Counted from the first letter of the stretch, positions 7,882 to 17,974 are shown. The stretch is 64,000 bases of DNA from Streptomyces sp. NBC_00620 (GCF_026341825.1 NZ_JAPENY010000001.1:2604001-2668000); one strand, 5' to 3'. Numbers and translations are program-made. The notes: generated from the letters alone by a model not told the origin.

Positions 7882-9021
7882 ATGCAGCGCAGTTCCACGC
7901 CGCTCGCAAGGGCTTTGGGGGCGACGGCCCTGTTGTCGACAGCCGTCGCATGGGGCGCGGCCGCCTTCCGGTACGACCTGCACGGCCCCCGCTGGGACGT
8001 TCTCGTGCCGCTGGTCCTGGCGGCGGTGTCCGTCGTGGGCTGGCTGCTGGCCTCTCGGTCGGCACCACCCGCGAAGTTGCTGCCGACGACCGCTCCTCCC
8101 CGGGCGACGATCCCCGGCAAGCTGGGAGTGCTGCGCCGTGACTGGGGGCTCATCGCGACGGCCTACCTCATCGTCTGGACACCGTTCGTGGCGGCCAACA
8201 GCGCCTACGGCGGCCGGGGTTCAAAGCTCGGCGCCGTGTACTGCCTGCTCACCTTCGTCCTCGGCGCTGTGCTGTCCGTGGTCAACCTCATCCTGGTTCA
8301 GAGCAACCTCGGCCGTATGCAGCGCATGCTCAAGGAGGACGCCGCCGCGGGCGGTGTCCACGCGGTCCGCGTCCGGTTCGGTACCCCGGTCCTTGAGACG
8401 TACCGGTACCCGACAGGGCAGGGTGTCGGCAAGATCGCCGCCGCCACCACCTACGGCGTCGATCTGGTGGACGAGGGTGCCACCGACACACAACGGACCG
8501 TCCGGCTCCAGGCCATGACGGGGGCCGGCCACAGCGACACCGTCGGCAACAAGCACCTCGTCCATGCCGCCGCCCGACTCGTGGGCCACGACGGCTGGTT
8601 GTGCTGGCCGACCCGGTGGCGGGACATCGCGGGCACGAACAAGGAGCGCACGGTCTCGGCAGCCTTCGTCTCCGACTCCGGTCACGTGGTCTGGGGCATG
8701 ACGCAGGAGGACGACCACTCGTACTACCTGCGCGCCGGTGCCGCACCCGTGTGCGAGACGGACCCCTCGGTCGCCGTCGCACCGCTTCCCCGTCCGTCCC
8801 GGTACCTCCCGAACGAGCACGCCTACCACCTGCGCATCGCGGCGGTCGGCGCCCTCCTCGCCGTACCGTTCCTGCTGGATGTCGTCCCGTACTGGGCCGC
8901 CCTGCTGCTGGGCGTGCTCTCGGGGGCCGTGGGGCTCCTCGCGGGAGGGACGATGGACAGCGTCAGCATGGACAAGGAAGGGTGGACCGTGCGCGAGAAG
9001 TCCCATCCGTCGCTGCGGTGA
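7882..9021 (+). CDS. Multi-pass membrane protein of unknown function
   Basis: A 379-residue protein. Hydrophobic segments lie near residues 7-27, 35-52, 88-106, 118-140 and, after a soluble stretch, two close together near 315-350 (AAVGALLAVPFLLDVVPYWA, LLLGVLSGAVGLLAGG). The central soluble part (about 150-300) has no motif I recognise. The ATG at 7882 has GGGGAGG four bases upstream. The following HIT gene begins immediately after the stop, so the two are likely co-transcribed. The function is unknown. Confidence 0.7.
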   Translation: MQRSSTPLARALGATALLSTAVAWGAAAFRYDLHGPRWDVLVPLVLAAVSVVGWLLASRSAPPAKLLPTTAPPRATIPGKLGVLRRDWGLIATAYLIVWTPFVAANSAYGGRGSKLGAVYCLLTFVLGAVLSVVNLILVQSNLGRMQRMLKEDAAAGGVHAVRVRFGTPVLETYRYPTGQGVGKIAAATTYGVDLVDEGATDTQRTVRLQAMTGAGHSDTVGNKHLVHAAARLVGHDGWLCWPTRWRDIAGTNKERTVSAAFVSDSGHVVWGMTQEDDHSYYLRAGAAPVCETDPSVAVAPLPRPSRYLPNEHAYHLRIAAVGALLAVPFLLDVVPYWAALLLGVLSGAVGLLAGGTMDSVSMDKEGWTVREKSHPSLR

Positions 9022-9023
9022 GC

Positions 9024-9503
9024 ATGACGGCTCCCGACTGCTATGCGTGCGCCAAGGAAGCGCGGTTCGACGAGCTTCCGCCCCGCGAGTGCGTCGTGTT
9101 CGACCAGCACTGGCGGGTGGCCCATGTCTTCGACACCGCGTTGCCCGGCTGGCTGGTGCTGCTGCCCCGACGCCACGTCACGGCCGTCCATGACCTCACC
9201 GATGCCGAGGCAGCCGCTCTGGGAACCTGGCAGGTCAAGCTCTCCCGGGCCCTCCGCGGGGTGACCGGCTGCGTCAAGACCTGCGTCGTGCAGTTCGCAG
9301 AAACCGAAGGCTTCGCCCACGTGCACTTCCACATCGTGCCGCGTATGGCGAATCTGCCGGAAGCCCAACGAGGGCCGGGGGTCTTCGAGTTGCTTGGGGG
9401 CCCAGAGCACGAGCGAGTCACAGCTGACCAGGCAGACCACGTGGCCCATGCTCTTCGCGCTCAGCTTCTTCGCCTCGGCGGCGCCACTCCCCAGTCGCCT
9501 TGA
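9024..9503 (+). CDS. HIT family nucleotide hydrolase/transferase
   Basis: A 159-residue protein with the histidine-triad motif HVHFHIVPR, in which the middle His is the catalytic nucleophile toward nucleotide alpha-phosphates. Upstream are CYACAKEARFDELPPRECVV and PGWLVLLPRRHVTAVHDLTD, the usual substrate-pocket strands. Two Cys near the N-terminus (CYAC) could bind zinc, as in HinT-like proteins. The start is either ATG 9024 or GTG 9018, the latter overlapping the previous stop. Neither has a clear ribosome site, which fits translational coupling to the membrane protein gene. Substrates of this branch are nucleoside phosphoramidates or dinucleoside polyphosphates. Confidence 0.85.
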   Translation: MTAPDCYACAKEARFDELPPRECVVFDQHWRVAHVFDTALPGWLVLLPRRHVTAVHDLTDAEAAALGTWQVKLSRALRGVTGCVKTCVVQFAETEGFAHVHFHIVPRMANLPEAQRGPGVFELLGGPEHERVTADQADHVAHALRAQLLRLGGATPQSP

Positions 9504-9530
9504 CAGTGCGTCGGGACGCGGGGTCATGCT
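9500..9530 (+). promoter_or_regulatory. Possible promoter of the M15-like lipoprotein gene
   Basis: TTGACA (9500-9505) is followed after 19 bases by CATGCT (9525-9530). Transcription would begin at or next to the GTG at 9537, although a GGAGGGG ribosome site also lies there. The -10 match is poor. Confidence 0.25.
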
Positions 9531-9536
9531 GGAGGG

Positions 9537-10541
9537 GTGACCGAACCAGCCAGGCGGGTGTTGCTGGCGGCCGTCGCGGGGGCCGCGGCCGCGATCGCGG
9601 GCTGTACCAGCGGTGGCAAGGAGCCCACGCCGACAGGGAGTTCGCCGGTTACGCGGGCTCCGAGCAGTGGCAACACCCCATCCCCCTCCCCGCCCGACCC
9701 CCTCCCCTCCGCGTCTCCCTGGCCCTTCGTCCGTACCGAGGTCGAACCCCAGGTCAAAGGGGCGGCCGTACGACTTCTGGAGGCACTCGGCACCTGGCCG
9801 CGCGGGCAGCAGGGGGCCGCCGCCGCGACGGAGCGGGCCGCAGCGCAGGACGTGCCCGCCGGTTCCGTCCCGCACCTTGTCACGCAGGCGGGGCCCCTGC
9901 TCGACGCCGGGCCCGAGGCCACCACCCGTGTGATCGCCGCCCAGTACGGAGGGCTGCTGAGCGCGCGGGCCAGTGTCCTGGTCGCGCTCCGGCAGTGGGG
10001 GAGGGCGGCGGACGGGAAGGTAGAGGACGGCGGGGTCACCGTCGACGTACGGCTGACCCGGGCGGCCTCCGGGTGGGAGGTCAGCGAGCTGTACCCGTCC
10101 CGTGCCGCGAAGCCGCTCGCCCGGCCCGGCACGCTGATCGAGCAGGTCGTCGCGCACGACCGGATCCGGCTGCCGCCCGCCGCCGAGGCCGACATCCGGG
10201 CCGGGCAGCTGCGTCCCAAGCCGCTGCGGGCGCTGCTGACGCTGGCGGAGACGTACGAGATCGACGTGAGCGTCGTCCATACCGGGCACCCGCGCAACGT
10301 CTTCGGTACGGACCGGCTCAGCGACCACACCCGTATGCGCGCCTTCGACGTGTGGGCCGTCGACGGGCACGCGGTGATCGACCCCGCGACCTCCGACGCG
10401 CTCGTCGACGGTTTCATGCGGGCGGCGGCGAAGGCGGGGGCGTACAACGTGGGCGGGCCGCGGCAGCTCGGGCTTCCGGGGTTCTTCTCTGACCGGGTGC
10501 ATCGGGATCATCTGCACGTTGCCTTCGACAGTGACGTGTAG
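9537..10541 (+). CDS. Lipoprotein with C-terminal M15-like peptidase signature
   Basis: A 334-residue exported protein. The lipobox ends AAIAGC (Cys near residue 23), followed by a Ser/Pro/Thr-rich linker, a middle domain (about 65-200) and a C-terminal domain. The last part contains SDHTRMRAFDVWAVDG and HRDHLHVAFDSD, which match the two zinc-binding motifs of M15 D,D-carboxypeptidases (His and Asp, then His). It may therefore trim peptidoglycan or be a non-catalytic relative. The ribosome site GGAGGGG overlaps the GTG start. The gene converges with the CapA gene, with a short hairpin between them. Confidence 0.78.
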   Translation: MTEPARRVLLAAVAGAAAAIAGCTSGGKEPTPTGSSPVTRAPSSGNTPSPSPPDPLPSASPWPFVRTEVEPQVKGAAVRLLEALGTWPRGQQGAAAATERAAAQDVPAGSVPHLVTQAGPLLDAGPEATTRVIAAQYGGLLSARASVLVALRQWGRAADGKVEDGGVTVDVRLTRAASGWEVSELYPSRAAKPLARPGTLIEQVVAHDRIRLPPAAEADIRAGQLRPKPLRALLTLAETYEIDVSVVHTGHPRNVFGTDRLSDHTRMRAFDVWAVDGHAVIDPATSDALVDGFMRAAAKAGAYNVGGPRQLGLPGFFSDRVHRDHLHVAFDSDV

Positions 10542-10600
10542 GGGTGCTTCGGTCGTTCGCTGACTGCGGGTCGGTTGTGGTTGCTCGCGCAGTTCCCCGC

Positions 10601-10614
10601 GCCCCTAACGGGGC
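10601..10614. terminator. Short GC hairpin between convergent genes
   Basis: GCCCC-TAAC-GGGGC forms a 5-bp stem in a common Streptomyces intergenic sequence type (GTTCCCCGCGCCCCTAACGG). It lies between the convergent 9537 and CapA genes and probably stops transcription both ways. There is no T-tract. Confidence 0.45.
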
Positions 10615-10619
10615 ACTCC

Positions 10620-12053
10620 TTATAGGGCGTTGTAAGGCTCGCCGCTTGTTCGCCACACGTCGGCCAGGATCTCGCGGGCCTCGCTGCCCGCCGGCTCCAG
10701 GAAGTACGGCACGTGTCGCGTCCCGATCGCCACCGGCAGCAGCCGGGCCGCCATCGCCTTCGCTCCCCAGAACACCAGCTCAAGGACCACGCCCTGCTGG
10801 ACCTCGCGGGAGAAGGTCATGTCGAAGATGAAGTTGCCCAGTGAGTGGGCGACGAGTGCGCCCTTGTACAGCTCCATGCCCTGCACCCAGTGCGGATGCG
10901 AGGCGATGACCGCGTCGGCGCCCGCGTCGACGAGCCGGCGGGCCACCGTGTGCTGGGCCGCGACCGGGCGGTGCGTGTACTGCTCGCCCCAGTGCGGGCA
11001 GACGACCACCACGTCGGCGCGGGCGCGCAGGGCGCGGACCGAGGTTTCCAGCGCGGCCAGGTCGGAGGCGGAGAGGGGGCCGGTGCGGGGCGGCATCCGC
11101 AGCCGTACCGCGCCCGCGCTCGTGGGGCCCGCCGCCGGGGTCTCGCCGATCGCGTTGAAGACGAGGATTCCGAAACGTACGGCTCCCACGCGCACGATGG
11201 CCGGTTCGCGGGCGGCGGTCAGGTTCTCGCCCGCGCCTACGGTCGTGAACCCGGCGGACCGGGCGCTGCTCACCGTGCGTCGCAGGGCCTCCGCGCCGAA
11301 GTCGCCGAGGTGGTTGTTGGCCAAGGTCAGGACGTCGAAACCGGCCTCGCGCAGGCCGGAGAGGGAGGCCGGGTCGGCGGCGAAGGAGTCGCCGCCCTGG
11401 GTGGCAGGCCCCGCCCGGGACAGGGCGCACTCCAGGTTCCCCACGGTCAGGTCGGCCGCTGCGAGGCGGCGCGCGGTCCGGGAGAAGGGGAGCGCCGGGT
11501 CGCCGGACGCGGCGATCTCGATGCCGACCCGCCGGCCCAGCATGATGTCGCCGGTCCAGAGAGTCGTGGCGACCGCGCCCGGACCGGCCTCCGCGTCGAC
11601 CGTCACGGGGTAGCCGCGCGGGTCCGTCACGGGGTCGCGGCCGTCGACGGGCAGCGCCGCGACGCCCGGGCCGAGCGCGTCCGCCCGTACTACGGCCACC
11701 GTGTCGGGGTCGCGCTGTACGGCCAGTACCGCGTCCGTGTCGGAGGGCGCGGAGGCGCCGGAGTCCTCCGCGTGCGGTCCGCGGACCACCCGCGCGACCC
11801 CGCCCGTGCCGCCGAGTTGCTGCCAGGTCAGCTGTCGGCCGGACCGTACGTGGCCCAGGAGCGCCGGGTCGGCGGACAGGCCTGCGGCCCGTGTCGGATG
11901 GACGGCAAGGACGAGCGGGAGCCGGGGAGGGGCAGAAGGGGACGGTACGGGCGAGGGCCTACTCGGCTGTGGTCGACGGTCCGGGGAACCGTCGGCGCAT
12001 CCGGTCATCGCCGCAGCGGCCCCCCATGCCAGTACCTCCCGCCGTGACCGCAT
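10620..12053 (-). CDS. CapA-family (PGA_cap) protein, Tat-type lipoprotein
   Basis: A 477-residue exported protein. The N-terminus has a twin-arginine motif (SRREVL) and a lipobox (AMTGC). The C-terminal 300 residues are the calcineurin-like CapA domain: WTGDIMLGRRV, VGNLECALS, TLANNHLGDFG, VVVCPHWGEQYTHRP and ASHPHWVQGMELYKG, which supply the metal ligands. CapA proteins are needed for poly-gamma-glutamate capsule assembly in bacilli, but most actinobacterial members have no assigned role and no capBC genes are near. The start at 12053 has AGGAGGTG upstream at a rather long 12-base spacing; an upstream GTG at 12074 would place that site inside the gene. Confidence 0.88.
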   Translation of the reverse strand: MRSRREVLAWGAAAAMTGCADGSPDRRPQPSRPSPVPSPSAPPRLPLVLAVHPTRAAGLSADPALLGHVRSGRQLTWQQLGGTGGVARVVRGPHAEDSGASAPSDTDAVLAVQRDPDTVAVVRADALGPGVAALPVDGRDPVTDPRGYPVTVDAEAGPGAVATTLWTGDIMLGRRVGIEIAASGDPALPFSRTARRLAAADLTVGNLECALSRAGPATQGGDSFAADPASLSGLREAGFDVLTLANNHLGDFGAEALRRTVSSARSAGFTTVGAGENLTAAREPAIVRVGAVRFGILVFNAIGETPAAGPTSAGAVRLRMPPRTGPLSASDLAALETSVRALRARADVVVVCPHWGEQYTHRPVAAQHTVARRLVDAGADAVIASHPHWVQGMELYKGALVAHSLGNFIFDMTFSREVQQGVVLELVFWGAKAMAARLLPVAIGTRHVPYFLEPAGSEAREILADVWRTSGEPYNAL

Positions 12054-12374
12054 TCCCACGGAGCACCTCCTCACATGGCCAAGGTAGCCCTGGCGGCCTT
12101 CAGCCGTGGGTCCGCTTGAGGGGCGCGGAGGAAGGTACCGAAGGTGGCCGGGTCGGTCGAGAGTGGACGTGTGGGTGCGGCAGCGTCGGATTCGGCGTTC
12201 TGTTCAAGTTGCTTGCCGTCCTGGCTACTTGGGGACACATAGAGTCGGGTTGGAGCTCAACGAGCGGTGTCCGTTCGTCCGTCGGCAGCGCGGGCGAGGT
12301 CGAACTGGGACGCCGTGAAGTCCTGGTGACGCCACAGTCGGCTTCCCCTGCCGTGCTCGGACATGGAGGAGATC
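12054..12374. other. Intergenic region, no gene seen
   Basis: This 321-base divergent region separates the CapA gene and the small gene at 12375. Short open frames cross it but lack ribosome sites and recognisable products. It should hold promoters for both genes; I cannot place one with confidence. Confidence 0.5.
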
Positions 12375-12725
12375 GTGAACCCGCAGACGTTCAAGGGCTT
12401 CAATGCCAAGGCCACGTTGTACGACGACCGGATCGAGATCGAGTGGGACCTGCTTGCCAGGATCGGCGGCGTCAAGGGGTCCGTCGTCGCTCTGACCGAT
12501 CTTGTCCAACCGGTGTCCAAGCCTCCCACCGTGTGGGTCAACGGTTACGTCTACCTGGCGACAGACGCGGACCCCGCGCACCTGAGCTACTGGGCGGACC
12601 CCCCGAAGTGGAAGATCGGCAGACAGTCGCAGCTGATTCTCTTCAACTGGTTCCAACGCTCGAACCAGGCGGCATTTCTCGCCGCCCTGGACACGGCCTG
12701 GCGCGCGGTACGCACGGAGAGCTGA
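12375..12725 (+). CDS. Small soluble protein, possibly PH-like (DUF4429-like)
   Basis: A 116-residue protein starting at GTG 12375, chosen because GGAGG lies five bases upstream; an ATG at 12363 has no ribosome site. The pattern of beta-strands (AKATLYDDRIEIEWDLLARI, SVVALTDLVQPVSKPP, VWVNGYVYLATDAD) followed by a helix with FNWFQRSNQAAFLAALDTAW resembles the bacterial PH-like/DUF4429 fold, in which a strand-rich barrel is closed by a terminal helix. That assignment is from pattern only. The gene converges on the PHP-domain gene, with a hairpin between them. Confidence 0.6.
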   Translation: MNPQTFKGFNAKATLYDDRIEIEWDLLARIGGVKGSVVALTDLVQPVSKPPTVWVNGYVYLATDADPAHLSYWADPPKWKIGRQSQLILFNWFQRSNQAAFLAALDTAWRAVRTES

Positions 12726-12742
12726 GTGGCGAGGAAGGGGCG

Positions 12743-12761
12743 CCGCCGGAATCACCGGCGG
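12743..12761. terminator. Bidirectional hairpin terminator
   Basis: CCGCCGG-AATCA-CCGGCGG is a perfect 7-bp stem in the 69-base gap between convergent genes ending at 12725 and 12795. No U-tract follows, as is common in Streptomyces. Confidence 0.55.
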
Positions 12762-12794
12762 GATCCCTTCCATGCTGCCCTCATACAGCCAAGG

Positions 12795-14309
12795 TCAACG
12801 CCCCAGAAAGATCGGATTCGTGAACGCCGCCAACGCTCCCGGCAACGGCGCGAGCACCACCTCATGGCGCAATTCGGCCCGTACGTACGCCGCGTACGAA
12901 GCCGTCGTACGCCACTCGACCGTGCCTGAGCCGTCCACCGGCAGTGGGTCGCTGGTGAACAGGACGCTCTGGTCGGTGACGAAGCGGACCGTGCAGCGGG
13001 GGGCGCCGGTGGCCTCCAGGCGGATGGTGACCGGGGTGTCCTTGTCGACCTTCAACCGCTCGCCGATTCCCGCGTGTTCGCCCTTCGCGCCGGACGCGGT
13101 GAAGGCCAGCGACACCGACTGGGACTCGGCCACGTACGAGCGGCCCGCCCGGATGCCCTCCTGGACGGCCTCGCGGGTCAGGTCGTCGGCGAGGACGACG
13201 GTCTGGGGGCGGCCGACCGGGTCGGGGTCGCGGTGGGCGTCGCTGTTGCCCATCGCCGGGATCCAGTCGCGGCCCTCCCGCACCGAGGCGACCAGCATGC
13301 CGTCCCAGTCGGCGAGGGCGACCTCGTCGTCGGGGGTGTACGCGCCGTTCCACACCTCGACCGCGTCCGCCTCCCCGAACCCGAACTTCCAGTTGCAGCC
13401 GATGCAGGTGGCGTGCGGGTGGGCGGGTACGACGAGGCCGCCGGAGCGGCGGATCTCCCGCGCGTACTTGCCGAAACGGTTGTCGCGGGCGCGGTAACGC
13501 CAGTCGATGAAGGTGCCGGGGTCGGTGCCGAGGGCGAGAACGTGACCGTTGCGCGTCGTGACCTCCTCGCCGAGCATGATCAGCAGGTCGTCACCCGCCT
13601 GGTCCGCCCAATGGGCGTGCGCGGAATGGGTGTTGTGCTCGGAGGTGTTGATGAAGTCCAGGCCCGCGGCACGGGCGAGGGCCGCGATCTCGGCCGGGGT
13701 GCGGCGGCCGTCGGAGTACCAGGAGTGCAGATGGCAGTCGCCGCGGTACCAGGCGCGGCCCCTGCCCTTGGCACGCGCCGGCGGGTACGTCGGCTTCACG
13801 GCGGGACTCGGCTCCCCGTACGCGAGCGTGATCGTGATCTCGTACGGCAGTCCCTGCGGAGCCACGGTGTACGGGCCGAGGGCGATGTGCCAGGTGCCCT
13901 CGCGGACCGGTCCGGGGAGGTAGCCCGGCGTCGCGTCGTCCGCGCGGATGAAGAACTCCGTGCGGGCGCCGCCCGACCAGCCGCGGAAGCCCTTGCCGCC
14001 CAGTGCGGTGCCGCGTTCGTCGAAGATGCCGATGTCGAGGGCGTTGCCCTGCGTGCCGACCGGGACGGCCGGTTTCTCGTAGGAGTACGCGACCTTGAGC
14101 TCCCGTACCCCGGCCGGGACTTCCACCGGTAGGTACACGAAGTCCGGCGAACCGGTGGGCAGCGTGCCGCGCACCGTCCTCGTCTCCAGCTCGTTCGCCG
14201 CTTCCGCGTCGTACCCGGGTGAGAAGGTCACGCTTCCCAACGTAAGCGCAGCGGTCGCTCCCGTCACGATCAGAGCGCGTCTGCCTATGCCGTGGTCGTC
14301 CTCACACAT
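12795..14309 (-). CDS. CehA/McbA-family PHP metallohydrolase, secreted
   Basis: A 504-residue protein with a Tat-like signal (GRRALIVTGATAALTLG). Residues about 40-175 are a beta-sandwich. Residues about 180-400 are a PHP phosphoesterase domain with its metal ligands: GDCHLHSWYSDGRRTP, NTSEHNTHSAHAH, MLGEEVTTRNGHVLAL, VPAHPHATC and AMGNSDAHRD. The family includes carbamate hydrolases (CehA/McbA), but most members have no known substrate, and phosphodiester cleavage is also possible. The ATG at 14309 has GGGAGCAG upstream. It is likely extracellular and probably monocistronic. Confidence 0.85.
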   Translation of the reverse strand: MCEDDHGIGRRALIVTGATAALTLGSVTFSPGYDAEAANELETRTVRGTLPTGSPDFVYLPVEVPAGVRELKVAYSYEKPAVPVGTQGNALDIGIFDERGTALGGKGFRGWSGGARTEFFIRADDATPGYLPGPVREGTWHIALGPYTVAPQGLPYEITITLAYGEPSPAVKPTYPPARAKGRGRAWYRGDCHLHSWYSDGRRTPAEIAALARAAGLDFINTSEHNTHSAHAHWADQAGDDLLIMLGEEVTTRNGHVLALGTDPGTFIDWRYRARDNRFGKYAREIRRSGGLVVPAHPHATCIGCNWKFGFGEADAVEVWNGAYTPDDEVALADWDGMLVASVREGRDWIPAMGNSDAHRDPDPVGRPQTVVLADDLTREAVQEGIRAGRSYVAESQSVSLAFTASGAKGEHAGIGERLKVDKDTPVTIRLEATGAPRCTVRFVTDQSVLFTSDPLPVDGSGTVEWRTTASYAAYVRAELRHEVVLAPLPGALAAFTNPIFLGR

Positions 14310-14486
14310 GCTGCTGCTCCCAAGACGTCGTGAGTGACATGGGTGGTGGGGGGATGGCGTGCGGGTGGCATGTACAAGGCTTCTATCCGGCCGTGAACTG
14401 CGGTGCAAGGGAAGGGGATGGACAGCTTTCGGTCAGACGCAGAGTTTTAGACGCAGAGTTTTCGCTCGGACGCGGAGGGAGTGCCC

Positions 14487-15131
14487 TCAGCTCTGCGTGC
14501 CCTTCCAATAGGGCGGGCACTCGGTCCTGGCGGCCTCGGCCCAGTTGCTGTCGATGATCTTGCGCATGCGGGTGAGCTCCGTCCCGCTGGAGGCGTCCGC
14601 CTCCAGGTCCTCGCGGACCGGGACCACGAGGAGCAGATGCTGCCCTTTGCCGAAGGGCTCCTCGACCTCTGCCACGGTCGGATCGACCAGGTCGAGTTCG
14701 ATCGTGCTCCTGCCCCGACCGGGCTTGATCCAGTCGTCGACGGCGAAGGTGAGCAGGACCCGGCCCGTCCGCGGAGCCGGACGTACGTCGAGTACGTCAC
14801 CCTCGACGATGAGGCGTGCGCAGGCGATGCCCTCGGCGTAGGTCTGGCCCACGCCGCCTTCGTCCGCTGCAGCACCGGCCGTACCGGACCGCGTGTCGCG
14901 GAACCAGCCGCCGTTGGTCAGCAGGGCCGCGCACAGGACCCCCGCGGCCAGCGCGCCGCCGATGAGGGCGTGGCGCCGGCGCCGGTGGGACGCGCGCTCG
15001 GGCGGCCGTACCCGGGACGGGGTCGCGGAGGGCGCGGGCGGAGTCACCGGATCCGGGCCCGCCACGGCGTCCCCGATCAGCGCGAGGGCGGCCCGAAGCC
15101 GCTCCTCCTCCCATGCCGTCGGCTCCGCCAT
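14487..15131 (-). CDS. Single-pass membrane protein of unknown function
   Basis: A 214-residue protein. An acidic helical N-terminus ([17 protein letters not shown]) and a basic stretch ([13 protein letters not shown]) precede one transmembrane helix near residues 60-75 ([18 protein letters not shown]). The extracytoplasmic part is about 130 residues, with a possible disulfide between IACARL and TECPPYW. The N-terminal part resembles the cytosolic segment of proteins that sit beside sigma factors, but no sigma gene is adjacent. ATG 15131 follows GGGGGA at 7 bases. The function is unknown. Confidence 0.7.
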   Translation of the reverse strand: MAEPTAWEEERLRAALALIGDAVAGPDPVTPPAPSATPSRVRPPERASHRRRRHALIGGALAAGVLCAALLTNGGWFRDTRSGTAGAAADEGGVGQTYAEGIACARLIVEGDVLDVRPAPRTGRVLLTFAVDDWIKPGRGRSTIELDLVDPTVAEVEEPFGKGQHLLLVVPVREDLEADASSGTELTRMRKIIDSNWAEAARTECPPYWKGTQS

Positions 15132-15373
15132 GTCAGATCCCCCCACGTTGCCCAGTCCGGTTCGCAGCGCCGCCACGGCGTGGTGCGGCCGGCTCCCACC
15201 GATGTCCCTGGCCGCCCCCCTCATCACCCCTACGACGGAGCCGCCCTCCGGGACGTTCACCGGACCCGCGACTGCTGCCTACGTGCCCGGAGCCGCCGGT
15301 TCCAGTGCCACCGTGTAACGACCTGCGGTGCGGGACGAATCGGGCACTCAAGTCAGCCGTGATCGCCCGAACG

Positions 15374-15385
15374 TATGCTCAATGG
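15374..15385 (+). promoter_or_regulatory. -10-like element next to the fbiC start (possible leaderless transcript)
   Basis: TATGCT (15374-15379) lies six bases upstream of ATG 15386, and no ribosome-binding sequence is visible. This spacing is typical of leaderless transcripts in Streptomyces. No good -35 element is seen. Confidence 0.4.
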
Positions 15386-17974
15386 ATGACGACTTCCGCG
15401 ACCTCCGGAACCGGTCCCACCGAGAACTCGCTGCGTCGCGCCCTCAAACGTGCCCGTGACGGCGTCGCCCTCGACGTCACCGAGGCCGCGGTGCTGCTCC
15501 AGGCCCGCGGCGCCGACCTCGACGACCTCACCGCGTCCGCGGCCAGGGTGCGGGACGCGGGCCTGGAGGCGGCGGGCCGCCCCGGTGTCATCACGTACTC
15601 GAAGAGCGTCTTCATCCCGCTCACCCGCCTGTGCCGGGACAAATGCCACTACTGCACCTTCGTCACGGTCCCCGGCAAGCTGCGCCGGGCCGGCCACGGG
15701 ATGTTCATGTCCCCGGACGAGGTCCTCGACATCGCCCGCCGCGGCGCGGAACTCGGCTGCAAGGAAGCGCTGATCACCCTCGGCGACAAGCCCGAGGACC
15801 GCTGGCCCGAGGCGCGCGAGTGGCTGGACGCGCACGGGTACGACGACACGATCGCGTACGTACGGGCCATCTCGATCCGCATCCTGGAGGAGACGGGGCT
15901 GCTGCCCCACCTGAACCCGGGTGTGATGTCGTGGACGGACTTCCAGCGGCTGAAGCCGGTGGCCCCGTCGATGGGCATGATGCTGGAGACGACCGCGACC
16001 CGCCTGTGGTCCGAGCCGGGCGGTCCGCACTACGGCTCGCCGGACAAGGAGCCCGCCGTACGACTGCGGGTGCTGGAGGACGCGGGCCGTTCCTCCGTCC
16101 CGTTCACCAGCGGGATCCTGATCGGGATCGGGGAGACGTACGAGGAGCGCGCGGAGTCGCTGTTCGCGCTGCGCCGCGTGTCCCGCTCGTACCACGGCAT
16201 CCAGGAACTGATCATCCAGAACTTCCGCGCCAAGCCGGACACGGCGATGCGCGGTATGCCGGACGCCGAGCTGGACGAGCTGGTCGCCACCGTCGCCGTG
16301 GCCCGGCACATCATGGGTCCCGCCGCCTGCCTCCAGGCGCCGCCGAACCTGGTGGACTCCGAGTACGGGCGGCTGATCGGTGCGGGGATCGACGACTGGG
16401 GCGGGGTGTCGCCGCTGACGATCGACCATGTGAACCCGGAGCGTCCGTGGCCGCAGATCGACCTGTTGAAGTCGGAATCCGCGACCGCCGGCTTCGAACT
16501 GCGTGAACGCCTCTGTGTCTACCCGGAGTTCGTGCAGCGCGGCGAGCCGTGGCTGGACCCGCGGCTGCTGCCGCACGTACGCGCGCTCGCCGACCCGTCG
16601 TCGGGGCTCGCCCTGCCGGACGCGGTCGTCGAGGGGCACCCCTGGCAGGAGCCCGAGGAGGCGTTCACTTCGTCCGGGCGTACGGATCTGCACGTGTCCA
16701 TCGACACCGAGGGCCGTACCGGCGACCGCCGCGAGGACTTCGACCTGGTGTACGGCGACTGGGAGTCGCTGCGGGAGGCGGCGGCGCCCGGGATGGTGCC
16801 GTCGCGGATCGACACGGACGTCCGGGCCGCGCTCGCGACGGCCGCCGACGACCCGACCCGCCTGACCGACGACGAGGCCCTGGCACTGCTGCACGCGGAC
16901 GGCCCCGCCCTGGACGCCCTCTGCCGCATCGCCGACGACGTCCGCAAGTCGGTGGTCGGCGAGGACGTCACCTACATCGTCACCCGGAACATCAACTTCA
17001 CCAACGTCTGCTACACCGGCTGCCGCTTCTGCGCCTTCGCCCAGCGCCGCACGGACGCCGACGCGTACACCCTCTCCCTCGACCAGGTCGCCGACCGGGC
17101 CCAGCAGGCGTGGGACGTCGGTGCGATCGAGGTCTGCATGCAGGGCGGGATCCACCCCGACCTGCCCGGGACGGCGTACTTCGACATCGCGCGGGCGGTG
17201 AAGGAACGTGTCCCCGGGATGCATGTGCACGCCTTCTCCCCCATGGAGGTGGTGAACGGCGCCACGCGCACCGGCATGTCCATCCGCGAATGGCTGTCGG
17301 CGGCGAAGGAGGCGGGCCTCGACTCCATCCCCGGCACCGCGGCCGAGATCCTCGACGACGAGGTCCGCTGGGTCCTGACGAAGGGCAAGCTGCCGACAGC
17401 GACGTGGATCGAGGTCGTCACCACGGCCCACGAACTCGGCATCCGCTCCTCGTCCACGATGATGTACGGCCATGTCGACCAGCCCCGCCACTGGCTCGGC
17501 CACTTCCGCACCCTCTCCCGCATCCAGCAACAGACCGGCGGCTTCACGGAGTTCGTGACCCTCCCGTTCATCCACACCAACGCACCGGTGTACCTGGCGG
17601 GGATCGCCCGCCCCGGCCCGACCATGCGCGACAACCGCGCGGTCATGGCCATGGCCCGCCTCCTTCTCCACCCGCACATCCCCAACATCCAGACCAGCTG
17701 GGTGAAGTTGGGGACCGAGGGCGCGGCGGAGATGCTCCGCTCCGGTGCGAACGACCTCGGCGGCACGCTGATGGAGGAGACCATCTCCCGTATGGCCGGG
17801 TCGAGTTACGGGTCGTACAAGTCCGTCAAGGACCTGATCGCGGTGGCCGAGGCGGCGGGGCGCCCGGCGAAGCCGCGTACGACCCTGTACGGCGAGGTGC
17901 CGGAGGAACGGCAGCGGGCGGCGGCGGCTTCGGACGGGCATCTGCCGGAGCTGTTGCCGGTGTTGGGGGATTGA
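15386..17974 (+). CDS. fbiC: Bifunctional FO synthase (CofG/CofH fusion)
   Basis: An 862-residue two-domain radical SAM enzyme that makes 7,8-didemethyl-8-hydroxy-5-deazariboflavin (FO), the chromophore of coenzyme F420, from tyrosine and a ribityl pyrimidine. The first [4Fe-4S] motif is CRDKCHYC (Cys83, 87, 90) in the CofG half and the second CYTGCRFC (Cys542, 546, 549) in the CofH half. Other family motifs include [11 protein letters not shown] and [11 protein letters not shown]. Full length is present, matching actinobacterial FbiC. The start at 15386 lacks a ribosome site and may be leaderless. It stands alone; other F420 genes are outside the window. F420-using candidates here are at 4624 and 44748. 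Confidence 0.97.
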   Translation: MTTSATSGTGPTENSLRRALKRARDGVALDVTEAAVLLQARGADLDDLTASAARVRDAGLEAAGRPGVITYSKSVFIPLTRLCRDKCHYCTFVTVPGKLRRAGHGMFMSPDEVLDIARRGAELGCKEALITLGDKPEDRWPEAREWLDAHGYDDTIAYVRAISIRILEETGLLPHLNPGVMSWTDFQRLKPVAPSMGMMLETTATRLWSEPGGPHYGSPDKEPAVRLRVLEDAGRSSVPFTSGILIGIGETYEERAESLFALRRVSRSYHGIQELIIQNFRAKPDTAMRGMPDAELDELVATVAVARHIMGPAACLQAPPNLVDSEYGRLIGAGIDDWGGVSPLTIDHVNPERPWPQIDLLKSESATAGFELRERLCVYPEFVQRGEPWLDPRLLPHVRALADPSSGLALPDAVVEGHPWQEPEEAFTSSGRTDLHVSIDTEGRTGDRREDFDLVYGDWESLREAAAPGMVPSRIDTDVRAALATAADDPTRLTDDEALALLHADGPALDALCRIADDVRKSVVGEDVTYIVTRNINFTNVCYTGCRFCAFAQRRTDADAYTLSLDQVADRAQQAWDVGAIEVCMQGGIHPDLPGTAYFDIARAVKERVPGMHVHAFSPMEVVNGATRTGMSIREWLSAAKEAGLDSIPGTAAEILDDEVRWVLTKGKLPTATWIEVVTTAHELGIRSSSTMMYGHVDQPRHWLGHFRTLSRIQQQTGGFTEFVTLPFIHTNAPVYLAGIARPGPTMRDNRAVMAMARLLLHPHIPNIQTSWVKLGTEGAAEMLRSGANDLGGTLMEETISRMAGSSYGSYKSVKDLIAVAEAAGRPAKPRTTLYGEVPEERQRAAAASDGHLPELLPVLGD

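Noticed and set aside
12106..12318. Short open frames in the CapA upstream region
   Set aside because: There are no ribosome sites, the composition is Arg-rich and no known family matches; the region is more likely promoter DNA.
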